Positions 1 through 13,500 of a DNA stretch of 64,000 bases are shown one piece after another; within the stretch, counting starts at the first letter, position 1, and the number at the start of each line of letters is the position of its first letter. Source of the DNA: Liolophura sinensis (Eukaryota; Mollusca; Polyplacophora; Chitonida; Chitonidae); contig NC_088302.1 in the NCBI RefSeq assembly GCF_032854445.1, forward strand, positions 32,519,979 to 32,583,978, written 5' to 3'. The notes below the pieces were generated by a model that saw only the letters and a list, made by a program, of their open reading frames with translations, had not been told where the DNA came from and ran no database searches. The position numbers and the translations under genes are program-made.

Positions 1-29
1 TGAGCAGTCCTATGCACTCATTGAAAAGG

Positions 30-130
30 TAACATTGCAATGGTCCATGAGGTCGATCACGAGTTCGAATCCACCTGTCAGTGGTACCGCTGCGGTTGAA
101 TGTCAGATGGTTTTCAGGTATATGGCGAAA
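30..130 (+). repeat. Possible tRNA-like SINE head fragment
   Basis: A B-box-like string (GAGTTCGAATCC, about 61-72) of the kind found in RNA polymerase III promoters of tRNA-derived SINEs. No matching A box or SINE body can be traced, and no tRNA cloverleaf can be folded by eye. It is either a decayed SINE head or coincidence. Confidence 0.25.
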
Positions 131-1861
131 CTGGTTTCTTGTGTAGGCTACCATGTCCAGTTTCCTTGGTCGTTGTACATAAACCTTATTCAGGTGAAAT
201 ATCAGTTAAGCAAAAATTCATTCTAAAAACTTTCCATAACAGTAGATACTGGTCCATGCCAATGTGACATTAGAAAACGAAATCATTTCGTTGTTTTAGC
301 ATTGTTACTGGACGACTGCGCATGGGTTTACAATATGTTCTTTGAATATGAATCTAAAACACTGTTTGTTAAGAAACAAGTAATGTTTTCGGTGTTTATT
401 ATCTAACTATAAGAAATTATTCATGAATTTGAAGCAACCTGAAAGAGAATGATTCTAAAGTAAACATTCAAGAGAATCACAATCAGAAAAGAAAAGAAAT
501 TCGTATTACTATGTCCCGAAGACTGCCTTACTTAGGAGAGTTGGATGTTTAAAAATTATAATTTATTGCTCTGTTAGTAAACGCCTATGGATATCAGTGT
601 TTTTAATTAAATTAGCCTGAAAAATTATCAACACAAAAGGTCAACCTTTAATGCCAGGTTATCTGGGGTCATTCTCTTTTAAATAATTTCCAGGTAACTA
701 GTAATAAATCTATCTAAGGATTTGATTTTTTCTAAAGAAGCGAGAAATGCCCTTTGGACTGACACCATCTCCCTTGTGGATTTGTGAAAATGGCGTTCAT
801 CCGTGAATTCAACTAAGGTGAAATAAGTTTAGCACTCATATTACATTATTGAGCTCCCACAATCACTGTGTTTTGGCATTGTCCTCGCCTTGAATACTAG
901 TTTGAAATGATTGTATTTTTCAAATCCACTTTAATGTGTTTAACTGAAACTGGAGCGTCTTTTCAATTGATAAGGTTGTTTATTTATAAGGTTACCAATG
1001 ATAAAGACCATCTCAATTCTAGCAATGATAGGAGAAAAGCTTTCCAGGCAATCGAAATCAATAAAGATTTACGCTGAGATACACTGCGTGGCAGCTGAGA
1101 TTGATGTCCCGTGCGCTTTGCCGTGCTTAGACACTCTTCAGCTTTCCATCGGGTTGGCATCGTCCAACAGACAAAGCTTGTAATCTGAGTAGAGAACAAT
1201 GCTCTAGCGGTAAAGCCCGACTGGCCTCTACAAGGGCTACGCTTGCGCCAAACTTTCAAATCTTTAAAAATGAAGACATTTTAACGGATTGATTTGGTCA
1301 GCAGATTGAAAAGTGCCTGGCAGAAGAATAGCATAGCACAGCTATCCCAGAGATAATCGGCACTGAATTAGAGATTGTAATATTTTATCCATTAATGTAA
1401 TTGCCTACATAGGGGAAGATTTGCCTGGCAGAAACAAACCCGCACCTTCAGAAGGCGAGCTCCTCCAGAACTGGATCAATCTAAGACAACATCGGTGCCA
1501 ACTCATTCCTATAATAGATAGCTCGTACTAAGAACCTATACTGCCATGCACTTTTTGTTTCAGTTCCCAGACAGGCGGTTCTTTTCACTCTACCATACAC
1601 TACGTGTCGATACATTTCGGAACCTTTATTGCAATGTTTATAGTATTTATACAGTAGACTCTTTGTGTCTGATCGGGTTGCTACTCTTAATGTAAAAATG
1701 TTACAGTTAAGTGGTCAAGGATGGACAGGAATGTTTACATATGTGAGTTCTTACAAATATTGGTCAAATCTCAGAACTGACTGACCTCTTTGCTCGTTAC
1801 TATGATACTGTGCTGGTTAGAAACCATTCATAACAGATACCATGTCTACTCATTATGTTAT

Positions 1862-1960
1862 CTTTAGGTTTGCATGCATTTATTTGTTTGATTTCTGTTC
1901 AATGCCGTACTCAAGAAGTTTTCACTTTGTTATATACCATGGCGGTCATTGTTGGATTAC
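1862..1960 (-). repeat. Degraded SINE, 3' part
   Basis: Reads on the minus strand as the tail half of the SINE at 12121-12387: the TTTATTTGTTTGATT tail complement, then a diverged version of the conserved block containing GCCGTACTCAAGAA and TTTTCACTT. Homology fades beyond about 1960. Probably an old insertion. The open frame 1842-2198 that crosses it is not a gene. Confidence 0.5.
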
Positions 1961-4900
1961 CTTGAAAAATTGCAAGCGACCTTTCTCGCGTGTGACGGGC
2001 CTGTACAAACCTAGAGGAAGGTCAAGTGGACTTCAACACACGCCAGACACCAATCAAACCTGCGAGTGCCGTGCACCGTTTGTTTTCATCACGACCTCAG
2101 GGTCTATGCCAGCAGGTATATTTATAGATCCCCTGTCCAACGGATTCAACCCGCACCGCGTTTTTTCACTGGCTGGTGTCGTGCCTGTTAAAGTTTAACA
2201 AACATTTGATCTTCATCTATAAAACTTCTTTGAAGTGAAGTTTGAAATCTGCTTCTTCGCTACGGTATATTATATATTAAAATCCACTCCTCCCTAAAGT
2301 ATAATTCCAATGATAAATGGCAGAGTCAACAGTTTAGGGTTTGGAAATTTAAAATCAGAGGTTTCAAGGTGTTTAGGGGGTGCCTCTCTAGGTTTAATAA
2401 ACCGTTTGCTCCTCACCTAAATCTACATTTTTGGGGTGACATATGAATTCTGCATTGTCGCCATGGAATATTACTTAAAATCATCGCTTCCTTGTAGCAT
2501 TAGACCACAATCAGTCAATAACTGTAGCAAACCGCATAATCAGACTTTACAAATTTGAAACGCAGGAATCATTTTCAGAAAATATTTTCAACGTGTTTCA
2601 AAAAGGCACTCCGCAAAAGCGAAGTCGTTTATAATCTCCAAGAAAGCGATACATGAGAATATATCTCTCTAACTTGTGTATAAGGCTTACTGCATGGTTT
2701 TACGAAACATTTTTTTCTTGCACCTGCAAATGTGTAATGCGCAAACAACATTTTGATACCATACATAAGCAATTTATTTAGTATGTTGAGGAACACTACA
2801 TGTTGGATCTGAGTAATATACTAAACTTAGAAGTTGTGGGAAACGGGCATCAATCGGTTTAATTTAGCTGTACTGTGCACGTTAACTTAATGAAAGTGAA
2901 AGAGCACGTACCCATTGAAACTATATCCAAACCAAATCTACCTATATTTATTTTGTGCTTAAGATGTTTTTGGACCGAACAAATTACAGTCAAATATGTT
3001 TTGAATTTTGGAATTTGCATTGTTTTGTATGGGGCCAAATCAATACTCTTGAACTATGGTCATTTTTGTACCTTCATTTTTTCACGTCTCTATGAAAATA
3101 TTGTTAATTTACTTTAAATATTGTTAATTTACAGTCTACTCATGAAGAAAAAAAGAACTCGAGGTTAAATGCGGTAACATGGGACCGCGGAACGGGTTCT
3201 GAGGGGAGGGAATGCTACAAAGCATTTGGAACTTTACATTTTACGGTGGCCTTTTTTGACGATATTGGGACCAGTGATATCACATCAGGCTTTTGCCACT
3301 AACCACACATGTACCTGTAAGATTTGTGCATTCAGAATGAATATATAGATATAGGTCTATCTTTGCCTTTGCCGTTTAAACTTTAAAACGCCAGAAATAT
3401 GGGTATGACATCAATGATACCCTCTGGGTCATTACAAACCACCGTGGAATCTGATGCTTCAAAATCTTTTAACTCGGTTGGAAAGTTTCTAAAAAATTAA
3501 ATAAACCTATTTTCCTGGACAGTGTTTATTTCCTTTCCAACTAAGGTATACTTTGTTTCATTGATTACTTTCCCTATAATAAATTCAAGTATAAGATGTT
3601 TACTGCTTCTCGAGCTATGTAAACCGGTAACCTGCATACTATGTTGTTTATGTAACCCTCTCACATCTGTTTCTCATATACGGCCCATGATTAATGACCT
3701 GTTTTTATTTCAGAAACCCTCCAGATGAAAAAAAGCATAATGGTATAGCCAGTGTGTGACAGGATCAAGAAGTTTAATTTATTTATTTCGTAGGTAGGGT
3801 GTTAATTAAACTTGATGATATAATCAGATTTGGATGGCCTCCTGGTTCAGGGAAGCTTCAGAATATCTGATATTGAGACACGACACGAAACAAGATGGCG
3901 GGACCCGCGCGCTCCTCTTTTACAATTGACATGGACAGCGCAGAAGTTTGACATCAATGTAGAATATATTATGAGTGATGTGAATTCTATTTCCGCTTTA
4001 TCGAATTAAGATAGTGGCCCATAATGCGCTGAAGCCGGTTGAATATGAAAATCTTGACACGCGTTTGCTAATGTCTTAATTTGTTTTCATTACAGAAGAT
4101 CGTTTCTGTTGGCCATGCTCTCTGTAAATCTATATTAGAGAGATACCGTGATCAGGGCCTGGTGCCTGTTTTGATAATGATCAGAATCTAACAGGAAATA
4201 TCTTTATAGAGAAAAAAAACAAGTGCCCGGGTTACCAGGTATATCAGCTCAAAAAAGGAACATTAGGCCTATGACGTGTTTCGTAAATTAATCCAAAAAC
4301 CTTTTTTGCAAAGTCAGTAACAAATTTTGTCCTAGTTTCTAATATTTCGTGCAGTACTTTGGCCCTGCAGCTGTTACTAAAGCGATGCACCTAAGCGATT
4401 CAGTTGAGTGTTTGAAACAACATTTGTAATAACTTTTTTGCTGATCATTTTTATAATGTATCTTTGTAAATATTCTTCCTGCGTGAAAGTTTTATAATTA
4501 GCTCTTGCTGGCATAATACAGATCTGAGTCTATGAAGTCAAACTATAGGCCTACCTGTACAATTGTATTTCAAGGTGTAAGTTTGTTAGGAATACTACTT
4601 TACTGTTTTCAGTTTTTGCTTTAAAGTTGTACTGATGTCTAGTTTCAAACTTTGAAAACCATTACGTTTTTGTGGGTACATGTATTTTGACTGAAAACCA
4701 ACATTGTGAGTAAAGGCTTAATTAAAGGAAATATTGCTAAAATGTATTGGTGAGAGCAGACTGTCCATGCGGAGGACAAGTGAAATTTGGTTTAGGCCTG
4801 TTCCGGGGCATATTCATCGTCTTGAAGTAGATCTCCACGTTAGATGTAAGAGCAGTTGCAACCAAAGCGCAAATGAGTGACACTTTTTTATATCATCGAC

Positions 4901-5349
4901 AACTTATACACTAGCATGGTACACGATTTGAATACAGATTTTACTCATTCGCCTTGAACATTCCTTGCGTCCTTCCAACATCACTGAAAAATGTTCACTG
5001 CTCTGCTCTTTGCATGATTCCGTCCTAATTTCGTATTTTTATGCTTTCTTAGCTCTTTTTCTGGTTTGTGGTAAAGGGAGTTTGGCTTTGGAGTTATCGA
5101 CCTGGAACGCCCATACTGGTTGACGGCTGGTATACGAATGTTTGTTTTGACGCTAAGATTGTATATGAAATCTGGTAAGGGGCATTTGTTGACGACACTT
5201 TGTGAGTGACATAAAAATAAGAAACTTGATGATATGTAAGAATCTTGTGGGTTTGAATATGTATGTGTGCTTGAGGTTTTACGTCGTACTTAACAATTTT
5301 TCAGTCATATGATGACGAGAAGTCATCAGGTGTGTGTATATATTCTATG

Positions 5350-5540
5350 TCTTCTTGTGGCATGCCGCCAAAGTTCTGCCACTACTGCGGAATCATGCAT
5401 AAGACACCAGACATGACATCCCACCCACTCCCATTATACTGACACCGGGCCAGTTCGATTCGCTTACTATAACTTCTTAGCCATTTTTAAAGCTTTGGTA
5501 TGACTCCACCCAGCTGTGGGTTTGAGCCAGTGAGTTTCTC
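5350..5540 (+). repeat. Possible dispersed molluscan-type repeat, single copy here
   Basis: Contains phrases such as CATTATACTGACACCGGGCC and a TTTTTAAAGCTTTGGTATGA stretch followed by a 'GTGGGTTTGAGCC' segment, which I associate from memory with a repeat seen in mollusc genomes. There is only one copy in this window, so the call cannot be confirmed internally and its ends are approximate. Confidence 0.3.
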
Positions 5541-6977
5541 ATGTAGATAGTTTTTTCCGAGCACTGGATTATTCCTCCAACAATAAACTTCATCCCCCCC
5601 ACACCAAGGAAATAAAAATCTTTTCTTCAACAATATAGGACATATACCGGATTTATTGATCGAAATGAAAGATAAATACTAGTTTCTCGAAGGCGCATGT
5701 GCAGTAGAGGCTTTTTGTAGAACTTTCAGAAATCCTTGGAATGTTCTTGTGAAAGTGTGCATTTGGTTCGGAATACATTTTTTTTGCAGCTGAAAGCTAG
5801 TATGATGTGTACTATACAACCTGACGTGAAAGGACTTGACAGTTTTATTTACAACGATGTGATGTTATGACATAACCAATGACGATAACGTATCTTGACG
5901 CATACCTTAATATAACGAGGTTTACTGGTCTGTATGTATATTTTTTTATTCTGATATGTCATCGAATTCAACTATACAGAGTGTATCCCCACAAGCCAAG
6001 ATGAATGAGCTCAAAATTCACTGAGTGCAAATTTGGCAGGTGGCAAAATTACGAGTACATTAGGTTATCCTTACATAAATAAATAACAGCACTTTAATTA
6101 GCTTATGTGAAAGAAAGGTCGCTATGTTCTGATTCTGTCTTATGGTTTCGTACATGGGAAGAGGCAAATGCAAGCAACTGATTACTTGTTAACAAATGTG
6201 TAAATAAATAATAAAAGAATAATATTTTCAAACTCGCACAGACTAAAATTCATCATAATGAATTTACATGTTGCTCACGCTTTGATATTACTCGTGGTCC
6301 AAACCACAAAGAACATATCAACTTAAAGCTAATACGGACTTTTGTTCAAAATAAAAAGAAAATATTATTATCTTATTATGATTGAAGAAGATGTTTGTGT
6401 AAGTACAGATAATGTAGGCTATTCCTATGCAGCTCTAAGGTTTCTCATGGTTCTTTGTCGAAGTAGCTATATCCCTGTGAACCTAGGCCAGATTAGCAAG
6501 CTAGCAAAAGGTTACGTACGACGCTCAAGGGACATTGCTTATTGTGGGGGATTTTTACTGAGCACTGCATTGGTCTCTGATCGTGTTAGTGTGTTCATTA
6601 TTTTCGAATTAGTCCCATTTATCTTGACTGATCTGAAAACATATCATTGATTTGCCATAAACCGTGAGTATTCCACCTGATCAGTTCGTCAGTAGATGTG
6701 CTATGATATATCTAAATATAAAACCACTATACTTGGGTAGGTATTTTGACGAGGCATTATTCTGCTATAGACGGATTGGCCTAATCAAAGCAGTTAACCC
6801 AGAAGCCATTATGGCTGCAGATTCTGGACCTTTATAATAGTTAGGCACGCACTCCTTGCATTTGCCTGTGTCCTGTAAGCGAAATAAAGAAGTTGATTTT
6901 AAATATGAGTAATACCTTCTGTTCTCACAAGGGCGCTTGTTTTATTGTCTTATAAGGTACAATGTAAAGCATGATGT

Positions 6978-7031
6978 AAGGATGATGTGGTTGTCAGACT
7001 ATATAAGGATGATGTCGTTATCAGACTATGG
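6978..7031 (+). repeat. 27-bp direct duplication
   Basis: Two adjacent copies of a unit containing AAGGATGATGT and TCAGACTAT, with a few differences, immediately before the larger minisatellite. Probably part of the same slippage-prone tract. Confidence 0.6.
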
Positions 7032-7605
7032 TTGAGGTTTGGTCGGTGCTACAACTCTTGCCCAGTGTTGATTCGACCCTTGGTCAGTGCATTGATTCTT
7101 GGTCATTGTGTTTATCCCTGATACGTCAGTTGACATGTGTTATCTCTTGGTCAGTGCGTTAACTCTTGGTCATTGAGTTGACAATTGGTCCTTGCGTTGA
7201 CACTTGGTCCTTGTGTTCACACTTGCTCCTTGTGTTCACACTTGTTCAGTGCGATGACACTTGGTCCGTGCGTTCAATCTTGACCCGTGCGTTGACACTT
7301 GCTCCTTGTATTCACACTTGGTCCTTGCGTTAAATCTTGCTCTTTGCGTTGATATTTGGTCCGTACGTTAAAACTTACTCCGTGCGTTGACACTGGTTCC
7401 TTGGTTTGACACTTGCTCCTTGCGTTGAATCGGTGTGTTAAATCTTCCTCCTTGGGTAGACATTTGATCCATTCGTTGATACTTGCTCCTTGCGTTGCAA
7501 CTTGATCCGTGTGATGACACTTGGTCCATGCGTTAATTCTTGGTCCATGCGTTCAACTCTTTTTCTGTGCGTTGACTCTTGGCCGGAACGTTAACTCTTG
7601 GCTGA
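7030..7605 (+). repeat. Degenerate ~21-bp minisatellite
   Basis: More than twenty imperfect tandem units built around CGTTGACACTTGGTCCTTG, with frequent one-letter variants (TTCACACTTGCTCC, GTTAATTCTTGGTCC) and small length changes around 20-22 bp. The 145-codon open frame starting at 7521 begins inside this array and has no recognisable domain. The heavy divergence between units suggests an old array. Confidence 0.8.
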
Positions 7606-9524
7606 CCAGTTTATGTATCGAATGTTGTATGTTTTCGGTACTCCTTTATAACGTCTTATGTCTGCCTTTAAAGAAGCGAAATTTACTTGTTATCAGTGAG
7701 ATGATCTTTGGTTCAAGCGTCATTTCTATCATTTTGGGGAAATTTCACGTTGAGTTGCGGAATTTCGCCACATACACAACATACATTTCGAATTCGCCAT
7801 CTGTGGAACCCAGTACAACAATGATAACGCTGATAGCGATCATGAAATTGGTGTGGCCTCATTACCAGAAAGAAGTTGAGGATCGAATTCGTCATATATT
7901 TCATGTTGGTATGCGTGGGAATTCATTGTTAGACGTTACAATTGTCCGATTCTTCTGAGTGTTGGTTTTCGCTGCCACAATAGCGAGGCAGATAATTAAA
8001 TAGACTGATGCTTTCTGGAGTACTAGTCATCACTAGGTATAAATTGGTGTAAATACCTTAGCTACCCTTCTTGTAGTAGGTTTTTGTTTTAGAAAATAAA
8101 ATACATAGTATTTTAACTTTAAGATGGATAAAGTTCTGAAGGCCAGTAAATGCAGCATGGAAACATAAAAGATTGTATTAGCCTTGGTTTTTATCCTGGG
8201 TTTAATAGGAAAAACCTTCCATCGTAGTTAATATTTTTGTAATGATATGAAGTTAAAATGTGAAAATTTTGTCACCCTGCTGGGCGATGGCGGAATTGGA
8301 GGTGGGGGATGGTGGCGGTTATTTGTGAACAGATACGGTCAACCTATGGAAGAAAAGCCCGGAGTGTTGTGTTTAACGACACAACCTCGTGTATACTTAT
8401 CCGTCTTACGTTTTGAGATGTGTCATTTAAAATGAATAGCATCATCGCTGAATTTTAACAGGTGCCCATTCTAATTCTCCATTTCATTTTTCATTTTTTA
8501 CTTTGCACAGAAGGGCAAGAAGGAAGAAATGGTAGTAAATCAAAAAACACGTAGACATTGTATATATATTGTATCTTGCTTAGTGATATTTCACGTTATT
8601 TTGAAATCTGATATTGCTTATCAGTATATGGGCCTCACAGTCACAGTGCACAGTACAGTTATTGCCGTCTTTATAAAGTTTTCACACATTGATTTATTCC
8701 CAAACACAAACTATTCAATACGTTCTACTTCCCTAATACAACAACCTAGGTATATTTTGCAATTTCTTATATACCATTCCACACGCTCTGCGCGACACAT
8801 TCTTTAATGCAAAAAGGACGAGTATTTTATTTGTACCAGGTTTTGTATTTTAATTTTCATTTGATATAATAGACAGAAAGAAATACGAAAGCTGTATGTT
8901 GTATATAAATTCTTCTGTAACTAAACGTTAGGGCAACAAAATTCGTCCGAATAAAATTAATATGTTCTCATTTGAATTAAAGATTCCAAGTGTTTGGGAT
9001 TAAATTTTATCACGTGTGAAAATCTTTGTCATCTGTTGTGGCCATTATTCCAAAAACTTTCCTTAGTAGCTTTCGTGTTCTCTATCTTGTCGTCAGTCTG
9101 TTTTGCATGCGCATTTGGGTCTGCGTCCAAATCTATACTCTTCAGAGACAGTGTGACTTCTGGTTCTCTCTTTGCACGGAAATACATGTGTTTTATTCCT
9201 TTTAATACTATGCTTGATCACATTTATTATATATTTGTTTTCAGAGCATGGTATTTTTGTCTTAATGACTTGGTAAAAAGAAAAATCAAGCGAGTTTGAC
9301 ACACAGAATTACGCATAAAGAAACTTTTGTATTAAGATTGGTTTCACTAAAACTAAAACTATTTTCAAAAAAATGAACGTTACTCATAAGTCTTATGAGT
9401 TGCCATCTGTCTATATTCTATGTGTCCAGCTGGCTGATGATTCAATGTGTATGTTATTTAAACGTTATCATCTTTGCTAAATGGATTAATATTTACTACA
9501 TGTATACAGTAATAAGAAACAAAC

Positions 9525-9680
9525 GCCTCTCTGGCCGTACGTGGGAAGCAACCTGCGGATGGTCGTGGGTTTCCCCCAGGCACTGCCTGGTTTCCTCCCA
9601 CCATAATGCTGGCCGCCGTCGTATAAGTGAAATATTCTTGAGTACGGCGTAAAACACCAATCAAATAAATAAACAAATCA
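9525..9680 (+). repeat. SINE, 5'-truncated
   Basis: Very close to the 3' two thirds of the SINE at 12121-12387: CTGGCCGTACGTGGGAAG, then ATGGTCGTGGGTTTCCCCC, ACCATAATGCTGGC, GTATAAGTGAAATATTC, GTACGGCGTAAAACACC and an AAATAAATAA tail. The tRNA-like head is missing, as expected from incomplete reverse transcription. The near identity with the 12.1-kb copy indicates a fairly young insertion. Confidence 0.85.
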
Positions 9681-10196
9681 AAACCAAACGAGGCAGGTTT
9701 TCAAAGATCTGAATTTTTTGCCAGCTTGAAATTTTAACATCGAAGCTAACATTATTATTGTGATATCACGAAGGCTTGATATTGCAGCATAATATATAGT
9801 AAGTAAGTAATTATTGAAAAGTTATTTCCGGTCACTTTGTTCTGGCCGTTGCAGTGATTTGTCGTCACATACTGCTGCCTTTGCGTGAAATTCTGCAAAC
9901 TTACCCAGAGAACAGAAACTCGTGTGTGACCTCATTATCACGACTTGAAAACCTTTACATTAGAAATATCTTGGAGGATTTTTATGGTATACTGGATGTA
10001 TGTTTCGTTTTACTTTTTAACTGCATTTAATTCGGTGTCCGAGCATATCAATTTCCCTGGGTTGGTATTTTGATGTATTCGGCTTTAAATGATCTTAATT
10101 TTTATACTTATTGTTACGTTTAGTTTGTAATTTACAAACATGTGTGTTTTTTACATACTATTATAAATATATATTATTATGAAAGTATATGTAAAT

Positions 10197-10210
10197 CATA
10201 TATATATATA

Positions 10211-10267
<57 letters not shown>
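10197..10267. repeat. TA dinucleotide microsatellite
   Basis: About 70 bp of nearly pure TA with a single AATTA interruption. Self-complementary and likely to be length-variable between individuals. Confidence 0.95.
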
Positions 10268-10269
<2 letters not shown>

Positions 10270-10461
10270 CTTCATTGATTGTCTACCCACAAAGTTAACC
10301 TTCGGGACCTCATATAGATCAAATGTCTGAGTTTTCGTCTGAACAGGTTAAGCAAATAAATAAATAAACTGAATAAGAGATGACAATGATTGCTGCAGAT
10401 ATATTGACAGATACATCATAATTCTTGTCTCACATCTTTTACTAAATACTGCTCACTTCAG

Positions 10462-10540
10462 ATTCACGTGTTGGACGAATTCTGTCGGTCTATAAAAGAT
10501 CATTGTCCAGCTGGAAAAGAAGGACCCCCTGGGAAACAAG
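10462..10540 (+). CDS. Colmedin-like exon 1 of those seen: Cys segment and first Gly-X-Y
   Basis: Acceptor CACTTCAG, donor AAG|GTACAG. Starts in phase 0 and ends in phase 1. Encodes [20 protein letters not shown] followed by GPPGKQ: two cysteines, possibly for inter-chain bonds, just before the collagen repeats begin. Because it starts in phase 0 it must join an unseen upstream exon ending in phase 0. Confidence 0.75.
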
Positions 10541-13500
10541 GTACAGTAGCTTCCTCGTCAGAATAGGGTGACGCAAGCCGTCTCGGCCCAATGCCGATTA
10601 TCTGAAACATCTTGAAAAGCCATTTATTGCAGATATCTCTTTTTTTCCAGATATACCTTTCAAGGTAACTAGAATAATTTGTTTGGTCAGGTGTACAGGT
10701 GATTTCAAGACATATTAGAATGAATTCAGAAGACGTGAAATTAACATTAGTTTGACATATCTCGAGCTCTGTTGTGACACATGGTCAACACATCAACAAA
10801 AGCTCCGACTGAAAGATCTGGAAATGATTTTGTCATACCTGAATTTTTTTTTTCTGATATCTCAAAATGAATTACCAATGGACCGAAATGGATTGGCGTA
10901 TGGGAGTATGGATGATTTGAGGAACCTTTGTATCATATTATATGTGTAGGCCAATCTGCATGTTTTATATGACCTGTTTATCAAATATACCAATAAAAAG
11001 CATCAACGGGGCATAATCTTAATGCCGGACCCCGACTGGAAGATAAAAGTCGGCTAGAGTCTTCTGGAGTAATGAAGAAACCGCTGCTTCGGCCGCGGAG
11101 GTCTGCCAGGGGTTTCTTTGACAATGTCATTTTGGGCCACTGGCGAAAACTTTAATCTTTACAAAACAAAATATGTGTTGCTGAATGCTCAAACTTTGGG
11201 TGAAATTGTTCTACTACAGCAAAAATTCAGCGGTCAAAATGTTATCCATTTGATGCATATATTTAAGAGTTTACGTTAGTTTATAATTTTAGATTAAATC
11301 CAGAATGGCTCTGCAATGGTTCTAATATATAGTTAGAATATATATATATATATAGTTTGTTTTATTCATAGATGTGACCGGCGTTATGTGAATGAAATAA
11401 TTTTCGATGCCATGCCATATATATGCCAAAGAAATAAATAAAAAATATAAATAAATAATTACCACGCAGCTTGAACACGTACTAGCAGCTACCTGTGGAA
11501 AACAGCTGCCAGTATATTTTAAGTATTGCAAGAAGTTTCACTTACTTATGTTGTTGCTGTTGCATACATGTTGTGGTCATTTCTACACCAATGTCGATTT
11601 ATACTCTCCCAACAAGTTTTTCTTTGGAGGGGAGGGGGTAGCCCGACCAAATATCTTTTGGTCAGAAAGTGTAAACTTGGCCAGTTATGAAAAAAATATC
11701 TTATTGTCGAAAACATGACAAAGACAAACTTTGGTCGGTCACACCTGTGATATGTTTTTTTTTTTTACAAAATTTAGCAGATTGTTTCAGTTGGTTTATG
11801 TGACCATTTAAGAATAAAAATGTTGACATTTTCAGCAAATTTTCGCTTAAGTTAGTATAACACCCGATTATTACTGGAATCCGGAACCTGTAGGTATTCT
11901 GACTGATGTCCGACTGCATCATAGTCATAACTACAACACAGTTTACTAGGTTAAAATTGAGACTCGACTGAAGGATTTTTATTTTAATACTTAGAGTTGT
12001 CGTCGATCTTCGTGATAAAATTGACGTTTAAGTTCAAATCTAAGTTCAGTAAAAATATCTAGTTAAGACCTAGCCACACCTAAGTTAAGACAAAAATAAA
12101 TAATCATTCAATTAAGTGTGGTGGGCCTCCGTGGCTCAGTGCGTTAACGCGCGAGCACAGCGGAATGACCCAGGAGTCTCTCACCAATGCGGTCGCTGTG
12201 AGTTCAAGTCCAGCTTATGCTGGCTACCTCTCCGGTCGTAAGTGGGAAGGTCTGTCAGCAACCTGTGGATGGTCGTGGGTTTCCCCCGAGCTCTGCCCGG
12301 TTTCCTCCCACCATAATGCTGGCTGCCATCGTATAAGTGAAATATTCTTGAGTACGGCGTAAAACACCAATCAAATAAATAAATAAATCAATTAAGTGTG
12401 CAGATTCAACCGCCATATCAGAAAGGTAGTCTAAATATGCATACAGTTTTTGCAGCCCAGCGTAATAACAAACTCGGATTTGTGTCAAATGCGTCGTCAC
12501 AATACATTATTGCATTTTCAAAGATCACAAGATTTATTCTTTTGGACAGTTTTAGACTCACTTTGAATGTCAAAAGGCTGCATAACGTAAAGTTGGTGAC
12601 CGTCAGTAAATGAGGGCTACAAAGGTGACAGATGTTCCTGAGGTACAGGTATTTTTTTATCCTCGATGCCAGGAAGGAAAATCCTCATTTCAACTTATAC
12701 TTGTCCTTGCCAGGGTCTATAAAATATTCATCCAATAAACTCAGAAAGTTGCAGTTGCAGTTAACTTGAAATTGAAAAGAAAAAAAAAAGACAGTGTCTC
12801 GGCTAGATCATGTAGAGAAATCGCGAGATAGTGAGGATTCTTTTGATATCTCATGTCAGAGACATTGCCACCCATGCAGGTTGAGTAGCTTAGCTTCCTG
12901 TAACCTTCTTCTGGAGAAGGAAAGGGCTTGCAGTTGTTTGTTGCAGCGAGTCTCCACTGAAGCTGTCTTAGACCACAGGAGAGCGACAAACCAGACTGAA
13001 GGGAGATAACCCATGATAAGCGTGGAGAGTTCAGCGAATTCAGCTTCATGTGGATATACAGTTCTTATGACACACAATGGCATGCAGTTGAGATAATCGA
13101 GGAGTTATTTTGGCTCTAGCGCAATTAGAATATATAACAGATTAGCTAACATCAACATTTTTTGGTATAATATCAGCTAATGTAGGTCAACAACTTATCA
13201 CAGTGATTAACATGTGGGTACATGTAATTATGTGGGAAGCAAGTTGTGTTTCTGTTCACAAACAACTTACTCTCTCTTTATTTACAAGCTATATATGCAG
13301 TTTATATATGTAGTGAGTTTGGTGATCAGGATATGCTTACACCGTGTCAAAGATAATTTTGTTCCTGACAGAGGCTGGTGACGATGTTATATATTAAAAA
13401 ATGATTTTGTTCATTTCATAGGAACTATGTTGAAAGTAAAAGAAAACTAAAATAAAACTTTTTTTTCTTTAACAAATCTTAAGTTGTCCCAACAAAACTG

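Larger units (their letters stand above)
1..10461. other. Non-coding stretch upstream of the collagen-olfactomedin gene
   Basis: No reading frame here looks like a conserved protein; the longest open frames (118 and 145 codons) have no recognisable domain and overlap repeats. The stretch holds a possible SINE promoter remnant at the left edge, old SINE copies near 1862 and 9525, a possible molluscan repeat near 5350-5540, a ~21-bp minisatellite at 7030-7600 and a TA microsatellite at 10197-10267. A CpG-rich spot near 3888-3930 resembles a transcription start region. The first exon(s) of the + strand gene beginning at 10462 must lie here or further left, but I could not identify them. Confidence 0.6.

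Noticed and set aside
1842-2198. 118-codon + strand open frame
   Set aside because: Its first part is the reverse strand of a degraded SINE; no conserved domain.
7521-7958. 145-codon + strand open frame
   Set aside because: Begins inside a minisatellite, has no domain, and its composition matches translated AT-rich DNA.
8510-8530. A possible 21-bp collagen micro-exon (reads GQEGRNG between a GCACAG acceptor and a GTAGTA donor)
   Set aside because: Its phase-1 end does not fit the phase-0 start of the next recognised exon at 10462, and seven codons of Gly-X-Y can arise by chance.
12131-12211. tRNA gene
   Set aside because: A and B boxes belong to the SINE head; no closed acceptor stem, and the element continues into the SINE body with target duplications.
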